A stretch of DNA of 38,634 nucleotides from Cudoniella acicularis (GCA_013054445.1 JAAMPI010000413.1:1-38634); one strand, 5' to 3'. Counted from the stretch's first letter, positions 1 through 11,143 are shown. The notes: a model not told the origin generated them from the letters alone. Translations and numbers: made by a program.

Positions 1-1
1 G

Positions 2-97
2 ATTGAGGCAGGGGACCGTGAAATTGATGAGGAAGACTCTGATTCGTCTAAAGAATCTACTGCTACGAGCGATTGTATAGAAGTTCAAAATCCGTAG
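2..97 (+). pseudogene. C-terminal tail of a possible DDE/pogo-type transposase
   Basis: An open frame enters from the left edge and ends at a TAG at 95-97. Its 31 residues are acidic and Ser/Thr-rich (EEDSDSSKESTATSD, then CIEVQNP). Such acidic, serine-rich tails occur on fungal Fot1/pogo-type DDE transposases, and about 50 bp downstream (around 143-165) is a G-rich GGGGGTGCACGGACTT stretch that loosely resembles a Fot1-like terminal repeat. No catalytic domain is inside the window, so the family is inference. It could equally be the tail of an unrelated acidic protein. Confidence 0.3.
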
Positions 98-1177
98 AGT
101 TATAAGGGTTGGAAGGGGGTAGGCTAGAATTAAGCGAGGTGGCCGGAATGGGGGTGCACGGACTTAGTAGCTATTAAATCTACGTCTCAAAACCTAAGTA
201 TTGTCTTACATACAGCGCAATAATCCCTTATGGGCAGTCTAAAGACCATACGCGAAGCAGTGAAATATGATTATATTGTTCTAAAATACCGAGGTTCGAT
301 ATATGCGAAAAAGGAACGAATAGTAGAAAAAAAAGTGTTCGAAGGTGGAGGCAAAGCTTCTCCAAGAGGAAGGTGCTCCGAGAGCTGAGGCCCGAACCCC
401 TGAACCCCTAGAGGAAGGCACGTGGAAAAGTGGCGCTCGCCGCACCATTCAATCAAGAACACTGCCGTGTAATGAATTCTATTTAATAGCGATACCTGCC
501 TATCGTTTCCTTCAATTTCTGCTGTGCGCATTCGATTTCGTGGTTCTTTAGTCTTGCGGCGGTAAGGAAAAGGAAAAGAAAACCAACAACCCGAATAACC
601 TCGGGAGGGTCATATCCTTCCCCCGTGTTCCGCCAGTTGTTGAAATGTGTGCCGCAGGAAGACTGCCTCTGCATGTCACCTGAGGAGAAATAATGCTTTG
701 ACTTTTTTTTTCTTCCCGTCGAACAGCACAGGTGTTCTATAAATAACCGAGTGCATACCACGAAATGCAACAGTGTAGCGAGAAGGGACACTTTCTCCAA
801 TAGACAGAGCCAATATGCAATTAGTTCTCACTCTGCAGAAAACAGCTGAGCTAGTGTCCTATATTGCTGCGAATTCTCCTGGGAATATCCATCCATTTCC
901 TTGACTCCCGACTTGCAGTACATTTATTCGGTCCACACTTCTCGTTGTGTCGTAAATTTGTCCGTCGTGGCTCGAATCGTGTTCCTCCAGACTTTCGGTG
1001 CATAAAGCCTCAAACTATCAGCCGTATTCCCATATTCATGAATGCTTTCTTCCAACCAAGCTTAAATTGCAAGACCTCATCTCCCATTTCCTTGAGCCGC
1101 TTAGTACCGACCGTCTCAACTCATCTCCCTGACTATTCAATTACTCCAACACTCAAACTAGTTAACTAACGGCCAAT
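98..1177. other. Intergenic region and upstream region of the small secreted protein gene
   Basis: No supported gene. Short overlapping ORFs on both strands show no domain. The last 250 bp are pyrimidine-rich (CT-rich, with CTCATCTCCC and CAACACTCAA), typical of a fungal core promoter and 5' leader, and lead straight into the ATG at 1178. A TATAAATA-like string lies at about 738, too far from the start to assign with confidence. Confidence 0.5.
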
Positions 1178-1879
1178 ATGAAGATCACTATTTCCTTCGT
1201 ACTTGCTGTTCTCCATATTCTCAACCTTCACCCCTCCGCCGCGACACCAATGCCACAGATCAACCACTATATCGGCGTCCGGACTCTTACAACATCCACA
1301 CCAACACCCACCCCAACAGTGCTTCTTCCACCTACAAAATTCTCAATCAAAGTCGTCACCAAAACCGCCCACGGCCTCTCATCACTCGGCTACATAACTC
1401 GCCCTTCGTCCTCTGGCGAAGGCTCTCTGATTCACATCAGCTCGACTGCCTCCCCTTTTTATTTCCTCCAAAAGTCGTCCACTGGTTCTGGTATTGTTTG
1501 GTCGACTCCTGAATTTTTCACACCCTCCGACTTCGCCTTAGCCTGGGACACGAACATCACCTCTCCTCATTCAAAAGTCTACTTGTCTAACTTACTGACT
1601 ACGGATGGATTCTTGGTTGTTGATATGATTGCCACCAGGATGTTTGACGATAAGAACTTGTATTTTAGTGCGATTGGGAATGGGCTTGATGGTGGCCCGA
1701 ATGGGGCTGAGGTTGTTTTTTCAGTGAACAAAGAGACGGGCGAGCTATGGGTTAATACCTCTGGTAAGTCGTTACCTTGGTTCGAAAATGCGAATCCTGT
1801 GTAAATTCTGATTTCTGTGGGATTTGTAGTTTGGAAATTTCCGACAGTGTATCTTGAAGTTGTGCCGATTACTACGTAA
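1178..1879 (+). CDS. Small secreted protein of unknown function
   Basis: The protein starts with a clear signal peptide (MKITISFVLAVLHILNLHPS, cleavage likely near the AAT at about residue 22), followed by a Thr/Pro-rich linker (TSTPTPTPT) and a compact domain with few cysteines. I recognise no family. The unspliced frame runs to 1804, but a GTAAGT donor at 1764 and a TTTGTAG acceptor ending at 1829 define a 66-nt intron. Splicing gives exons 1178-1763 and 1830-1879 (211 aa), with the C-terminus reading VWKFPTVYLEVV and ending at TAA 1877-1879. N-glycosylation sequons (NIT, NTS) fit secretion. The start is supported by the signal peptide and by the context AATATG. The domain around VDMIATRMFDD to FSVNKETGELWVNTS resembles small secreted fungal hypothetical proteins. 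Confidence 0.75.
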
Positions 1880-2279
1880 GCAAAGTGGAGGGAGTTGGGG
1901 ATGCTTCATCGAGGTTCTTTAGACAGAATGCAAATTTAACAGCTTGTTAAAATTTGGAGTGGTGGCGACAGGCAGAAGGCAAAATATAAGGCTACTTTGA
2001 AAGCCGTTAACTTTTGTAGGAGCCGGGATGTTGCTTCATTGTCCTCTTACCTCCTTAGGACCTTGCTAAAGTCATGGAGGAACAACTTCATCAGAAAGCA
2101 GAGACTTAATCTAACAAAATGTCGGTTGAGGAATTTGATATCATAAATCTCCATCAAAACTAAAAAGCAAAAGTCTCCAACTAAAATTACGTGCACCCCT
2201 TTATAAAATCTATACAAGCGAAAAGTAAACATTCCCTCTATATCACAAAGGTAGAGATCCCACTATTTCGACCGTCTTA
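1880..2279. other. Intergenic, no gene seen
   Basis: This is the 3' flank of the secreted protein gene. It is moderately AT-rich. A 61-codon reverse ORF (2047-2232) has no domain or conserved-looking composition and was not accepted. Confidence 0.5.
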
Positions 2280-2711
2280 TCAGGAATTCGATACTGTACA
2301 AGCACAATTTTGTACACAGACAAAACAAAAACCATGGTCTATGGTCGAACATGAGTTCGATCCAATCTGACCAAGTGTGAAGCATTTGCAGCCACAGACC
2401 CCCGAGCAGTCGCTTGGGTTTACCGAGGGCTTGCCATAGCACGAAAGTTTCAGCTGCAGCTTAGGTGGCGACACTGATAGATCTTCGGATTCCGGGAGGG
2501 ATTTGAGAGGACTGTAGGTGAGAGGAGGATGAGCATGAGTTGGGAACGCATGTTGGATGTTGGCGTCACCTAGATTTCTGGTGTCTGGGCTGAAGTTAGT
2601 ATATTGAAGAGAGTTGGCACAGCGAGAAACTGACGAATAGCTGCGAGATGTCGCGACTGAATCTTTGGAGTGTTTTGGTGCAGGAAATGGCGGTATAAAT
2701 AAGTGACACAA
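2280..2711 (-). CDS. Cysteine-rich hypothetical ORF, candidate secreted peptide
   Basis: Reverse-strand frame of 143 codons ending at 2280. The N-terminal half is low-complexity Ser/Pro and looks non-coding. The last ~53 residues hold ten cysteines (CSGVCGCKC, then CFVCVQNCAC), a density typical of small disulfide-rich secreted fungal proteins. No signal peptide exists in this frame. In another frame, an ATG at 2551 begins a hydrophobic leader-like stretch (MRSQLMLILLSPTVLS) whose frame stops at 2450. I found no intron of credible length joining leader and cysteine domain, so this may be a broken gene, a missed splice or chance. Confidence 0.25.
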   Translation of the reverse strand: MCHLFIPPFPAPKHSKDSVATSRSYSSVSRCANSLQYTNFSPDTRNLGDANIQHAFPTHAHPPLTYSPLKSLPESEDLSVSPPKLQLKLSCYGKPSVNPSDCSGVCGCKCFTLGQIGSNSCSTIDHGFCFVCVQNCACTVSNS

Positions 2712-4317
2712 TTGGAGATATGTTTGCAGGCGTGTATTTTATTTCCTGTACTTGGTAATATTATGCAAAATAACCCAGTACAGCTATCTGACATATGCAG
2801 GAGTGGTTGCATCAGAGAATATCGTATTGCTTCCCCAAATTCTCTTGGCGCAATCATTTTATCGCAGAATGCTGTTCCACCAAAATTTCGGGCTAACTTA
2901 AATCTAGCTGTTTGGGCTTCGTGAGGAATATTATCCCTTATCTATTTGCCACCACTATGCAACCACCGGGCACAGCAGACACGCCCGGCGGTGCGGGTGT
3001 CTTTGGCAAAATCAAAATAACCGGTCGCGATAGAACTTTGATTGATGACGGTAGGGGTAGGGGAAAATAGAAATATTTCAAAGAAATTTGTTAAAAGGAG
3101 TCGGATGCTGCTTTAATTTATCTTAGCTTTTGAGAAGTGTCTAAATAAGAATCGACGAGCTTAATATACCCAAATATTTGAATACCCACTAACCAACGGT
3201 TCTTTCATATGTAATATCTTTACTATTACGCTTCATAAATAATTACTAAAAGCTTGTTCAGGGATTCTATATCCCGTGGACTAGAACATAACTTCTCTTT
3301 CTTAAAAACGTATAACAGGTTAAGTAAGCCAGTAATAATAAAAGAATAAATCCATTAGCTATTAGAGCGAGGAGCGGGAAACTATATTTTAAGGCAGAAT
3401 ACCTACTTTTAATGCTAGATCTATTTAGAATAAGCTTTTAATCTTTTGGCTAGAACGAAGTCTTAATACTATAAATACATCTTGTTTTAGATATCCTATT
3501 CAGAGATCTTAGAACCCTGGTACTCTCACACAGAAAAACAGCAAAATACACCTACGAAAAGCTCATTATAAATTCTCTAATTGTTTTCTAGTATCGACCT
3601 ATCTCTTCTGCCGCTCAGTCTTTTCTCTTTTTCTGGTTTTCTTCTTTTTAGAAAAAAAACATTGCTTAATCTCTACTTATGAGAATCTCCGTATTACAGT
3701 TAAAGTTGAAATTAAAGATTCACAAAGGCGATTAGGATAGAAAGAAAGTATAGTTGAGAAAGTAGTGTTAACTTCCTTTCATATACTGGCTGCTTTGTTC
3801 TTTTCCCGAAAACAATGAACTAGACAAAGCGTGAGTGTAGTCTGTCACGTGTATGGTAGACAGTGGATAGCGGCAGTTAGTAACAACTCATGGTAGACAG
3901 TATCTAAATATCTTTTTGGTCTCCCATCGCGACTTTTACGTTCCTCCTCATAATTCATTTGATTGTAAAATCCCCCCTGAAAACGACCTCCATGACTTTA
4001 ACACGCAATCTATTTCTTGAATACCGATTTTCTAAAAACAATTTCACAGTTGATTTTCATGGGTCCACTCGTGCAAATAGGGGCAACAAAGTGGAGCATC
4101 GGAGAATGGAGTTATGACATGATATCGGTGATATCGGCGATAACAGTGGAGGCCCCCTGAGCGACCCAGTTTTGAACATGAGGGAACTTTTCTATTATTT
4201 GTATGCTTGCGGCATACTCAACAAATATTGAATGAGATCGGAAATAATCCTTCACTCACTTCTATAGCGAAAGTCAAAGACTCTAAAATCAACATCGGAA
4301 AGCGCGACTCCGCCAAA
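2712..4317. other. AT-rich, RIP-like non-coding stretch
   Basis: About 3,060-3,800 is strongly AT-rich, full of stop codons in all frames and rich in TA, as expected of repeats altered by RIP. A GC-rich hairpin sits at 2977-3002 (AGACACGCCCG with CGGGTGTCT). A 12-mer ATGGTAGACAGT is repeated directly at 3853-3864 and 3890-3901, and a CACGTG palindrome lies at 3846. I see no coding domain. The last ~150 bp precede the PEBP gene. Confidence 0.45.
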
Positions 4318-4899
4318 ATGCCTAATATGAAGAGCGCCAACACTGCATTGACGCTGATCGAGGGGGACAAGTCAAAGGTTCTAACGCTGACCGTTGGAAC
4401 ACACAACGTTACACCAGGACAAGAAATCCATAGGGCAGGTAAGCATGAAAAATCACTACTGATCAGTCAAGTTGCCTAACAAACAACTGTAGAAGCTCAA
4501 GAACCTCCAGAGCTTGCGTTCAATGTGACTTCTGGGACCTACATAGTCATTGGTCTGGATCTGGATGCACCATTTGTTTCACTCCCAATCTTGGGCCCAA
4601 TCCTCCACTGGATTCAACCTGGACTCCAGCCACAGCAAGCTGCCGATGGTGTAGCCAAATTGGTATCTACCAACTCTTTTATCGCCAACTATATCGGCCC
4701 CGCACCGCCTCCAGGAAGCCTTCATCGATATGTCTTCATTCTGTATGCCCAACCAAAGGATTTTGATGCCAAGAAATACTCACCGGCGGATGGCAAGAAA
4801 ATGGGGAACTGGGGTAGGATGTGGTATGATTTGGAAGCTTTCGAGAAAGAAGCTAAACTGGGACCTGCAATTGCTTGTAACTACTTTTGCAGCAAGTAA
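4318..4899 (+). CDS. Phosphatidylethanolamine-binding protein (PEBP) family
   Basis: PEBP/RKIP/TFS1-type protein; family members bind phospholipid or anionic ligands, and yeast TFS1 inhibits carboxypeptidase Y. A GTAAGC donor at 4439 and an acceptor at 4492 (branch CTAAC at 4476) define a 54-nt intron. Exons 4318-4438 and 4493-4899 give 175 aa, close to family length. Visible signatures are DLDAP (residues 63-67, ligand-pocket Asp) and GPAPPPGS followed by HRYVFILY (His118), the second conserved PEBP motif. The start is placed at the ATG in CCAAAATG (4318). The frame is open further upstream to a TTG at 4207, so an undetected 5' exon (for example a signal peptide) cannot be excluded. It ends NYFCSK, as in many fungal PEBP proteins. 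Confidence 0.85.
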
Positions 4900-5689
4900 T
4901 TGTTGTTTTTTAAAGAGGCGTCAGATTAGTGCCAGCTGGAGCTTTGGTTCGTCAAAGGCGTCTGGCCTACTTTCTTTTCCATTTTAGCGCGGAGATATCC
5001 TATTAGTCTTGATAGAGGGTCAAATAGGCTGTCATAATTTCATAAACTACTTAATCAATCATATGTCGACATTAAAGGAGAATATGTTCTATTTATGCGC
5101 CCTAAGAACGTCTAATACTGGTCATTCCTGACATAATAATTCAAAAGGATTAAGATCCTGGGAAACCAAGACAGATATTTCTAAAATGGGTTCTTTACTG
5201 GTGCTCCTTGACTCGGTATATCGGAGCTTGGAGGACCCGAAAGCTGTGTACTAGACGGCCCTCGGTAGTATATGAAGTTAACTCCGGATCGTTCATGGGG
5301 CATAAGGTTCAATTCGATATTATTCGTTAGAATGGTTTCATCGTTCCTCGTACACTGCATCGGAGAATATTAGCCGCCTTTACTTCGTACGCTTCTATTA
5401 GCTAGAGCAGGGCCAAATGCAAGGTAATTATTTAAGCACACTTCTGTGAGAGGAGGAAACAGTGCAGGTCTCCTTTTATAACAGTGCCTATAACCACAGT
5501 GTGAACCACCACGTGTTACATCCATCTTTATTGGGCCTAGCTTAGGAAGCAACTTCTCCCTTACTTGAGAATACTCGTTCTCTCAGGCATGTCTGGGTTC
5601 TTTCAACCACCTTTCCTAACAACTGACTGAAATCAAGTGCAACCAAACTGCCAATATCTTTAGAAAGAGAAGACTTTCCAACATTTCAA
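4900..5689. other. Intergenic region upstream of the amidohydrolase gene
   Basis: No gene supported. The sequence carries the 3' flank of the PEBP gene and the promoter side of the amidohydrolase gene. The final 100 bp become pyrimidine- and A-rich (CAACATTTCAA before the ATG), like a fungal 5' leader. The reverse ORF at 5370-5552 has no recognisable content. Confidence 0.5.
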
Positions 5690-6670
5690 ATGTCGCCCTC
5701 ACCCAAAGTCATCACCCTTGAAGAGCATGTTGTATTTCCATCTCTAGGTGACGATTGTCCTTTCTATCATGCCATCTGGGATGTCTTTCCAGAACGTCGC
5801 AAGGACGCACGAGATTGTTCTACCAGGCGAATTGCCGACATGGATGCTGGGGGAGTCACTTTTCAGATAATGTCTCATCTTCCAGGTATGGGTACAACAA
5901 GTCCTGACCGTTGTCGCTCAGCGAACGGTGAAATGGCGGATGCTATCAAGGAAAATCCCAAACGATTTGGGGGATTTGCAGTCTTGCCGATGGCATTTCC
6001 CGATGAAGCGGCACGCGAGTTCGAGCGTACAGTTAAGGACCTGAAGTTCTGTGGTGCTCTGGTCGATAATCATTTGGAGGATATGACACACTACGACGAT
6101 GAGAAATTTTGGCCGGTATTTGCTGTGGCAGAGCGTTTGGATGTGCCGATCTATCTACACCCAGCACCACCTTCTGATAAAGTCGTGCAAGAGAGGTTTT
6201 CAGGCAACTATTCACCGCTTGTTGCCATGGGTCTGTCTACTGGCGCATGGGGATGGCAAGAGAACGTGGGGTTGCATATTCTCAAACTCTATGCAGCAGG
6301 GCTCTTTGAACGATTTCCAAGGTTGAAAATTGTGATCGGGCACATGGGAGAACTCCTCCCTGCGATGATTGACAGAGTCGAGAGGTTGGCCTTTTTCAGA
6401 AAGATGGCGGAAACTAGACAAAAGGGAATGAAGCAAGTCTGGGAGCAAAATATTTGGGTTACCACAAGTGGTATGTTTGATCCCAACGCAATGGCGACTT
6501 TGCTCAAGGTAACGCCAATTGAGCACATTCTATTCAGTGTTGACTATCCCTTCGAAAGCAACAAAACTGGAAGGGAATTCCTTGATCTACTTAGTTCTAG
6601 CGATTTAGTGACGAAGGAGGAGTTAGATATGATCGCGTACAAAAACGCGGAAAAACTGCTGAAGCTCTAA
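5690..6670 (+). CDS. Amidohydrolase-2 family enzyme (dihydroxybenzoate/ACMS decarboxylase-like)
   Basis: Intronless, 326 aa, full length for the metal-dependent ACMSD / 2,3-dihydroxybenzoate decarboxylase group of the amidohydrolase superfamily (TIM barrel; non-oxidative aromatic decarboxylation). The first metal-ligand strand is replaced as in this family by TLEEH (residues 9-13). Conserved sites follow: IYLHPAPP (His157), IVIGHMGELLP (His218) and LFSVDYPFE (Asp285), the expected metal-binding and catalytic positions. No signal peptide, so it is probably cytosolic. Neighbours (PEBP upstream, convergent F5/8 protein downstream) do not define a pathway. The substrate is likely a resorcylate- or dihydroxybenzoate-type aromatic acid, but the sequence alone does not discriminate. 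The ATG is preceded by TTTCAA and no in-frame alternative is better. Confidence 0.88.
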   Translation: MSPSPKVITLEEHVVFPSLGDDCPFYHAIWDVFPERRKDARDCSTRRIADMDAGGVTFQIMSHLPGMGTTSPDRCRSANGEMADAIKENPKRFGGFAVLPMAFPDEAAREFERTVKDLKFCGALVDNHLEDMTHYDDEKFWPVFAVAERLDVPIYLHPAPPSDKVVQERFSGNYSPLVAMGLSTGAWGWQENVGLHILKLYAAGLFERFPRLKIVIGHMGELLPAMIDRVERLAFFRKMAETRQKGMKQVWEQNIWVTTSGMFDPNAMATLLKVTPIEHILFSVDYPFESNKTGREFLDLLSSSDLVTKEELDMIAYKNAEKLLKL

Positions 6671-7027
6671 ATAAATCCATAGATATTAAATAAGGCGTCT
6701 AGTACTAGTATCAAAGCAAAGAGATGAGAAAGCATTGCATAAATGACTAGCTTTACAGGTTGAGAAAGGAAGAGGGCAGGCGGGTACACTTAGCCAATAA
6801 GAAAAGCTCAGCAGCATTACCAAAAATAAAAATGTAGCTAGGAGAAGCGCCTATTCTAGTAAATAAAATTTCCCTTTCGTGTCTGTCGAATATCCATTAC
6901 TGAAGGAAGAAGCAAAGGAGTGCTTACTTAGCCTGCCAATTGGTGAGTAATTTTAATGAAAGGTTTATATTACCTAATTCATGCTCTTCTGAACTTTAAC
7001 TAAGAAGAAATGCCATATTACAAAGTT
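6671..7027. other. Convergent intergenic region, AT-rich
   Basis: This 357-bp spacer lies between the amidohydrolase 3' end and the 3' end of the reverse-strand F5/8 gene. It contains only AT-rich sequence with no ORF of note and presumably the 3' UTRs and polyadenylation signals of both genes (for example AATAAA-like strings near 6670 and 6828). Confidence 0.5.
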
Positions 7028-9347
7028 CTAGGCATAAACTGCAATGGCCGTCAGTTGGAAACGGTATCCAGATTCTCCACAAACTCCACCCAGACCCGTG
7101 GCATATATCCTCACATACCTGCCCTGCACCTGTTCAAAGGACAATATCTGAGCATCTCCAGCCTTCACTCTTGGATAACTTGCCAGAGTAACTATCGTCT
7201 TCCAGTTCGTCGAATCATCCGAAGTTTGAATAATAAAATCGGTCGGAAAGCCGGTACCCTCAGCCTCCACTAAATCACTGCGTGGAAATAGAACAACCTT
7301 TCCATAACTCTGTGACGATCCAAAGTCGATGGAAACCCATTCAACAGCAGACGGAGAGGGGTGAGAAACAGACGACCATCCTAGACGGCCATCTGTACCA
7401 TCAAAGTTGCCATCTGTAAGAGTTGCTGCACCCCACCCCGAAGCAGCGCCATCCGTAGAGCTCACATTAACAGACTTTCTAAGTGCGAGGTTGTTGTCGT
7501 CCGTCACATACACTGCTGGAGCTCCCCAAGTCGTCCAACCCCATTCCTGATTCCCCGTTGTGAGTAAATCAAATGTAATAGTCTGACCAGCCCAAGCAGT
7601 AACATCAACCATCATGGGGACCCATCGCTTCCATACCCAATAATTCTGCTCTGTGTGAAAATACTGGCCAAAGAGATTCTGCCCATTGACTTGGACTTGG
7701 AATTGAGCTTCACCGCCAATCCCTGCTCCATCTTTGATTCCCAAGGATGTCCAGAAATTCAGTCGCTGATTTCCGGTTACTACTGGAAGGGAAACGGTAT
7801 AATTTATAGAACCACCAACAGCCGAGTAAACAGATTTTCGAACAACATTACCCACTGAGCCTGAAGCTTCCTGGTGATTATCCTGGCCAGTTTGAGTAGC
7901 ATTTGGAAACGAGTCGTAAAAGTCGAAGACCTTCGTTCCTGGATTCCAGGGTGGTGGTTGGAGATTTCTTGGAGTATTTCCATAATCGGACAGAAATTTA
8001 TTAAGTGTGGCACCATAGGTATCTCCAAAATTAGGGGAATCGAAAAGGGCATACTGGTCCTTGGTTGCCTCGTCGGATTCCCAGGAATTTGGACAAATGA
8101 TCTTTGAAATGAGTTAGCTATGTAAAATATGGCTTTGCAAATCAACACACCTTGATTCCATCATCAACTAGTGCTTTCAGACTGTCATAAGAAAAACTCG
8201 AATCATTTGAAAGAGGGTTGTGCTCGAACACTCCCCAGTTATTCTTCCCACTTCCTCGCATCGCAGGAGTAAGAGATCCAACAGAATCAGCTCCCCAACC
8301 ATACATAGTAACCCCACTCGCCCCATTAGCAGCTGTCTCCGTCATGACATCGTCTGCAAAGCCATAATCATCAGCTCGCGAAGTCTGATGTCCGTATATT
8401 TGATTTCTGGGAATTCCTGCAGTTGCTATCCATAAAGTTATGTCGGAAACGGCATTCATTACTGCAGTTATTCTCCATCTTTCCCATTCTTCCGAAAATG
8501 GATCTCCGGGCGTGATGGATTTAGGAGGTTCCATTGCATCCCACGAATCGAAAGCTTGGTTCGTAGCATTGTTGAAAGAAGATATGTCCGTGAATGCTGG
8601 TACGCGTCCGGCACCATTGTATTCTCCTGTGAGACCATACATACCGGTATTTTGAAGCCATTGCTTCCATTCGGAAATAAAAAACGGGTTGTAATCAGCT
8701 TCATTGTTGGGCATGAGAGTTTCCGAGTCAAGACTCACACCAACAAATAAAGAAGGATTTGCTGCCCCCCACTGAGCAATAACCTGCGCAGATGCCTGGA
8801 CGTTCCGCTTTTTGTACTGTCGATACACGGTATTTAGCCTTGACAGTGTAAAGAAGTTGTTTCCACCGTTGTGGCTGAAATCACTCCCACCAGAAGCATT
8901 TTGCACAGTAGTGTTTGGCTCAGCAGCAATATGGTCCAGCAAAGTATCTCCCCATCCACCAGCAGAGTTTGGCGTACAGCAATCAGCCCACCTTCCATTG
9001 TTCATGTGAACCAAGATTGGGAGACTCGAATTGACACCCAGGTTGAGCATATAATTCAAGTTTGTTGGATCGAATGTGAAGTCCTGGCTAGAATCGTGGA
9101 TGTCGCGGCTTAATGCCCAAGACGAGAATGACCATCCAAGCTTTGTGCTGCTTCCTCCTAGCCCGAGTTGACTCTTCATGTCTGCCAGGACGGCAAGATC
9201 TTGAGTTTCTCCATGACTCGCTAGTGAACCTTCCCAGATCGGAAGTATGTATGTCACTTGTTCATCTGATGTCCCACTTCTTGCGATAAAACTGGCATCT
9301 ACGAAGAGCCCAATAATTGGAACAAGAAATCCATTCCGTAGAAACAT
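7028..9347 (-). CDS. Secreted TIM-barrel-like glycosidase candidate with C-terminal F5/8 type C domain
   Basis: Exons 9347-8151 and 8101-7028 (756 aa); the 49-nt intron has a GTGTGT donor, a GCTAAC branch and a CAAAG acceptor. The signal peptide is MFLRNGFLVPIIGLFVDASF. Residues ~30-400 look like a secreted hydrolase barrel: WSFSSWALSRDI, PILVHMNNGRWADCC, GVSLDSETLMPN, GLTGEYNGAG and GVTMYGWGAD. The acidic pairs in the last motifs are candidate catalytic residues. Residues ~481-600 form a beta-rich module (sugar-binding-like). Residues ~602-756 are an F5/8 type C (discoidin) domain: NLALRKSVNVSS at its start, VEWVSIDFGSSQ, GRYVRIYATGL at the end. Homologous fungal proteins are usually labelled only 'coagulation factor 5/8 type domain-containing'. 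I cannot assign a GH family. An upstream frame to 9497 exists but lacks a signal peptide, so 9347 is the better start. Confidence 0.85.
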
Positions 9348-11143
9348 GGTCCTCTTTGTAAAATGGTTGTGATTAATCGAATATCGACATTTGGATAGCG
9401 GCGTGGTCGTCTTGATGTGAGACCTCGTCGAATGAAAATCGCAGTCGCCTGGGAGGGAGTTGATGGTAGTCCAATTATTCCTCGGGGATATTCGCACTAT
9501 CTAAATCGATATGCCAGGTTATTAAGGAGGAAAAACGAAAAAATTTAAACAATCGTTCGCTGAGAGTGAGGATTCGGGGTGTGAGAAACATGTATATAAA
9601 ATGTATGTAGAGAGGGAGCGGAGTGATGAATTGAACAATCATACACTCATACCAGTGTATCAATAGCAGGGGCAATCTTATTAATAACTGCCAGATCCTT
9701 CTTCGGCAAGGGTCACGAATGTAATTAGCTGGTAAGCATCTGCATTACGTATGTAGGCACACGTGTGTAAAAACGACAGTAATTATCTGAAGTCCGATAC
9801 TACTCGAGTATGTATTTTTACGTCGGCACTTATCCATCGCATTCTGGCCCAACCCAAAATCTTGTTAGCATCGCAATCCCGCAGATCGGAAGGTAAAAGG
9901 TCGCAGCCAGTCTTCTGACAAAGTGCACCATATCTTGCAGACTCGTCCTAGATCAATTCTAGCCTTCCTCCTAGGGTTTGGCGGATTTGGTCTCTAAGCC
10001 TCGCTTACCCAGGGGTCGAGTGTGGCTGGACTTATTCGGACTCTGGGGCAGGCCTGAGTAGGATCGAAACGTCAAACAATTTTGGTGGACAAATTCCACT
10101 GATGAGAATTCGGGCAAAGTGTGTTGATTTGAAAGGGAGTTCCAAGCCTGCAACTAGGCAGTCACTAACTGACTGCTAAGCCCCGCAATGTTCTCTCAGG
10201 ATACATGGAGATGTAATCTTACGAAGTGAATGGAGCATACCAACTAGCAACAACCACTGAATCGTGAGATTCGCGATGCACTGTTGCATAAAATGGCGAA
10301 AGGTTTTTCTACCTCGCACCTAATTTAAGAATGACATTGCATGTACTCGGAAGTTTTATCCCGAGGAATAGAAAACCGCGATACTTTTGCCAGGGGTAGC
10401 AAACCTTCCTTGTTAGGAAAGACTTTTGTTATACTTCTGTCACTAGAATTTAAAAGCTTTTGGCCACCAGATACTCAAGTTGGTGCTACGCTGGGGTTCC
10501 TTGAAATTTTGGTGGTGGGCCTTCTGATAAACCTCACCGTGGTAGATCTGGTTCCTTCTCAGCAGCCAGAAGTGACGGTTCAAAGTCATGTTCCTCTAAC
10601 ACCCTCCCTGCCTTGCATGACATGCAATTGAGCTCCTGACCTTACTTGTTGTAGTGGTCCTGGATCTGGGCCTCGAATAAAACAATTCATAGGTAGAAGA
10701 AGTACATGTTGACCCGACCTTCTTGATTCAGTAAGCGTGCGTGACATCTCGGTGGCCATTGTACCGTAAGTCGCTGCAAGTTATTCGCCACCAAATCACG
10801 GTGAAGATCTTGAACTTTTTTGTTTTACTCCAACCCCGCATTTCCAACTGCCCCGCACTAGTCACCCCCAGTTGGCGAGAGCTTGCTGGATAGTGAGCAT
10901 GATGCAGAGAAGCCCCTCCCCCGAATCACAGAACATGCCTTGGGACTCGTTGAATAGAAAGATCACAGCCAGGTGGTCTGTACAGCCTGGTGAAAGAGAC
11001 AATGTTAGAGACCATTTTGGTTGAAGGCGCATTGAAGGGCGTATAAGTAACAAATTGACCTCGTGCAACCTCAAGAAGTTCAACCCCCAGTCTGCCACAC
11101 TGAGCTCCTGTATTTCCACGAGCTCTTGGGCGAGTTTTTCAAA
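9348..11143. other. Divergent intergenic region between the F5/8 gene and a sugar transporter
   Basis: About 1.8 kb holding two divergent promoters. TATATAAA lies at 9593-9600, roughly 250 bp upstream of the F5/8 start, and could be a TATA box on either strand. A perfect CACACGTGTG palindrome lies at 9758-9767. A 96-codon forward ORF at 10341-10631 has no domain and is judged spurious. No RNA gene recognised. Confidence 0.45.

Noticed and set aside
864..1169. 101-codon forward ORF upstream of the secreted protein
   Set aside because: No domain and CT-rich leader-like sequence; it fits a promoter and 5' UTR better than a gene.
10341..10631. 96-codon forward ORF in the divergent intergenic region
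   Set aside because: No recognisable motif, no upstream promoter sign, and it lies in a likely regulatory spacer. A hydrophobic segment alone is weak evidence.
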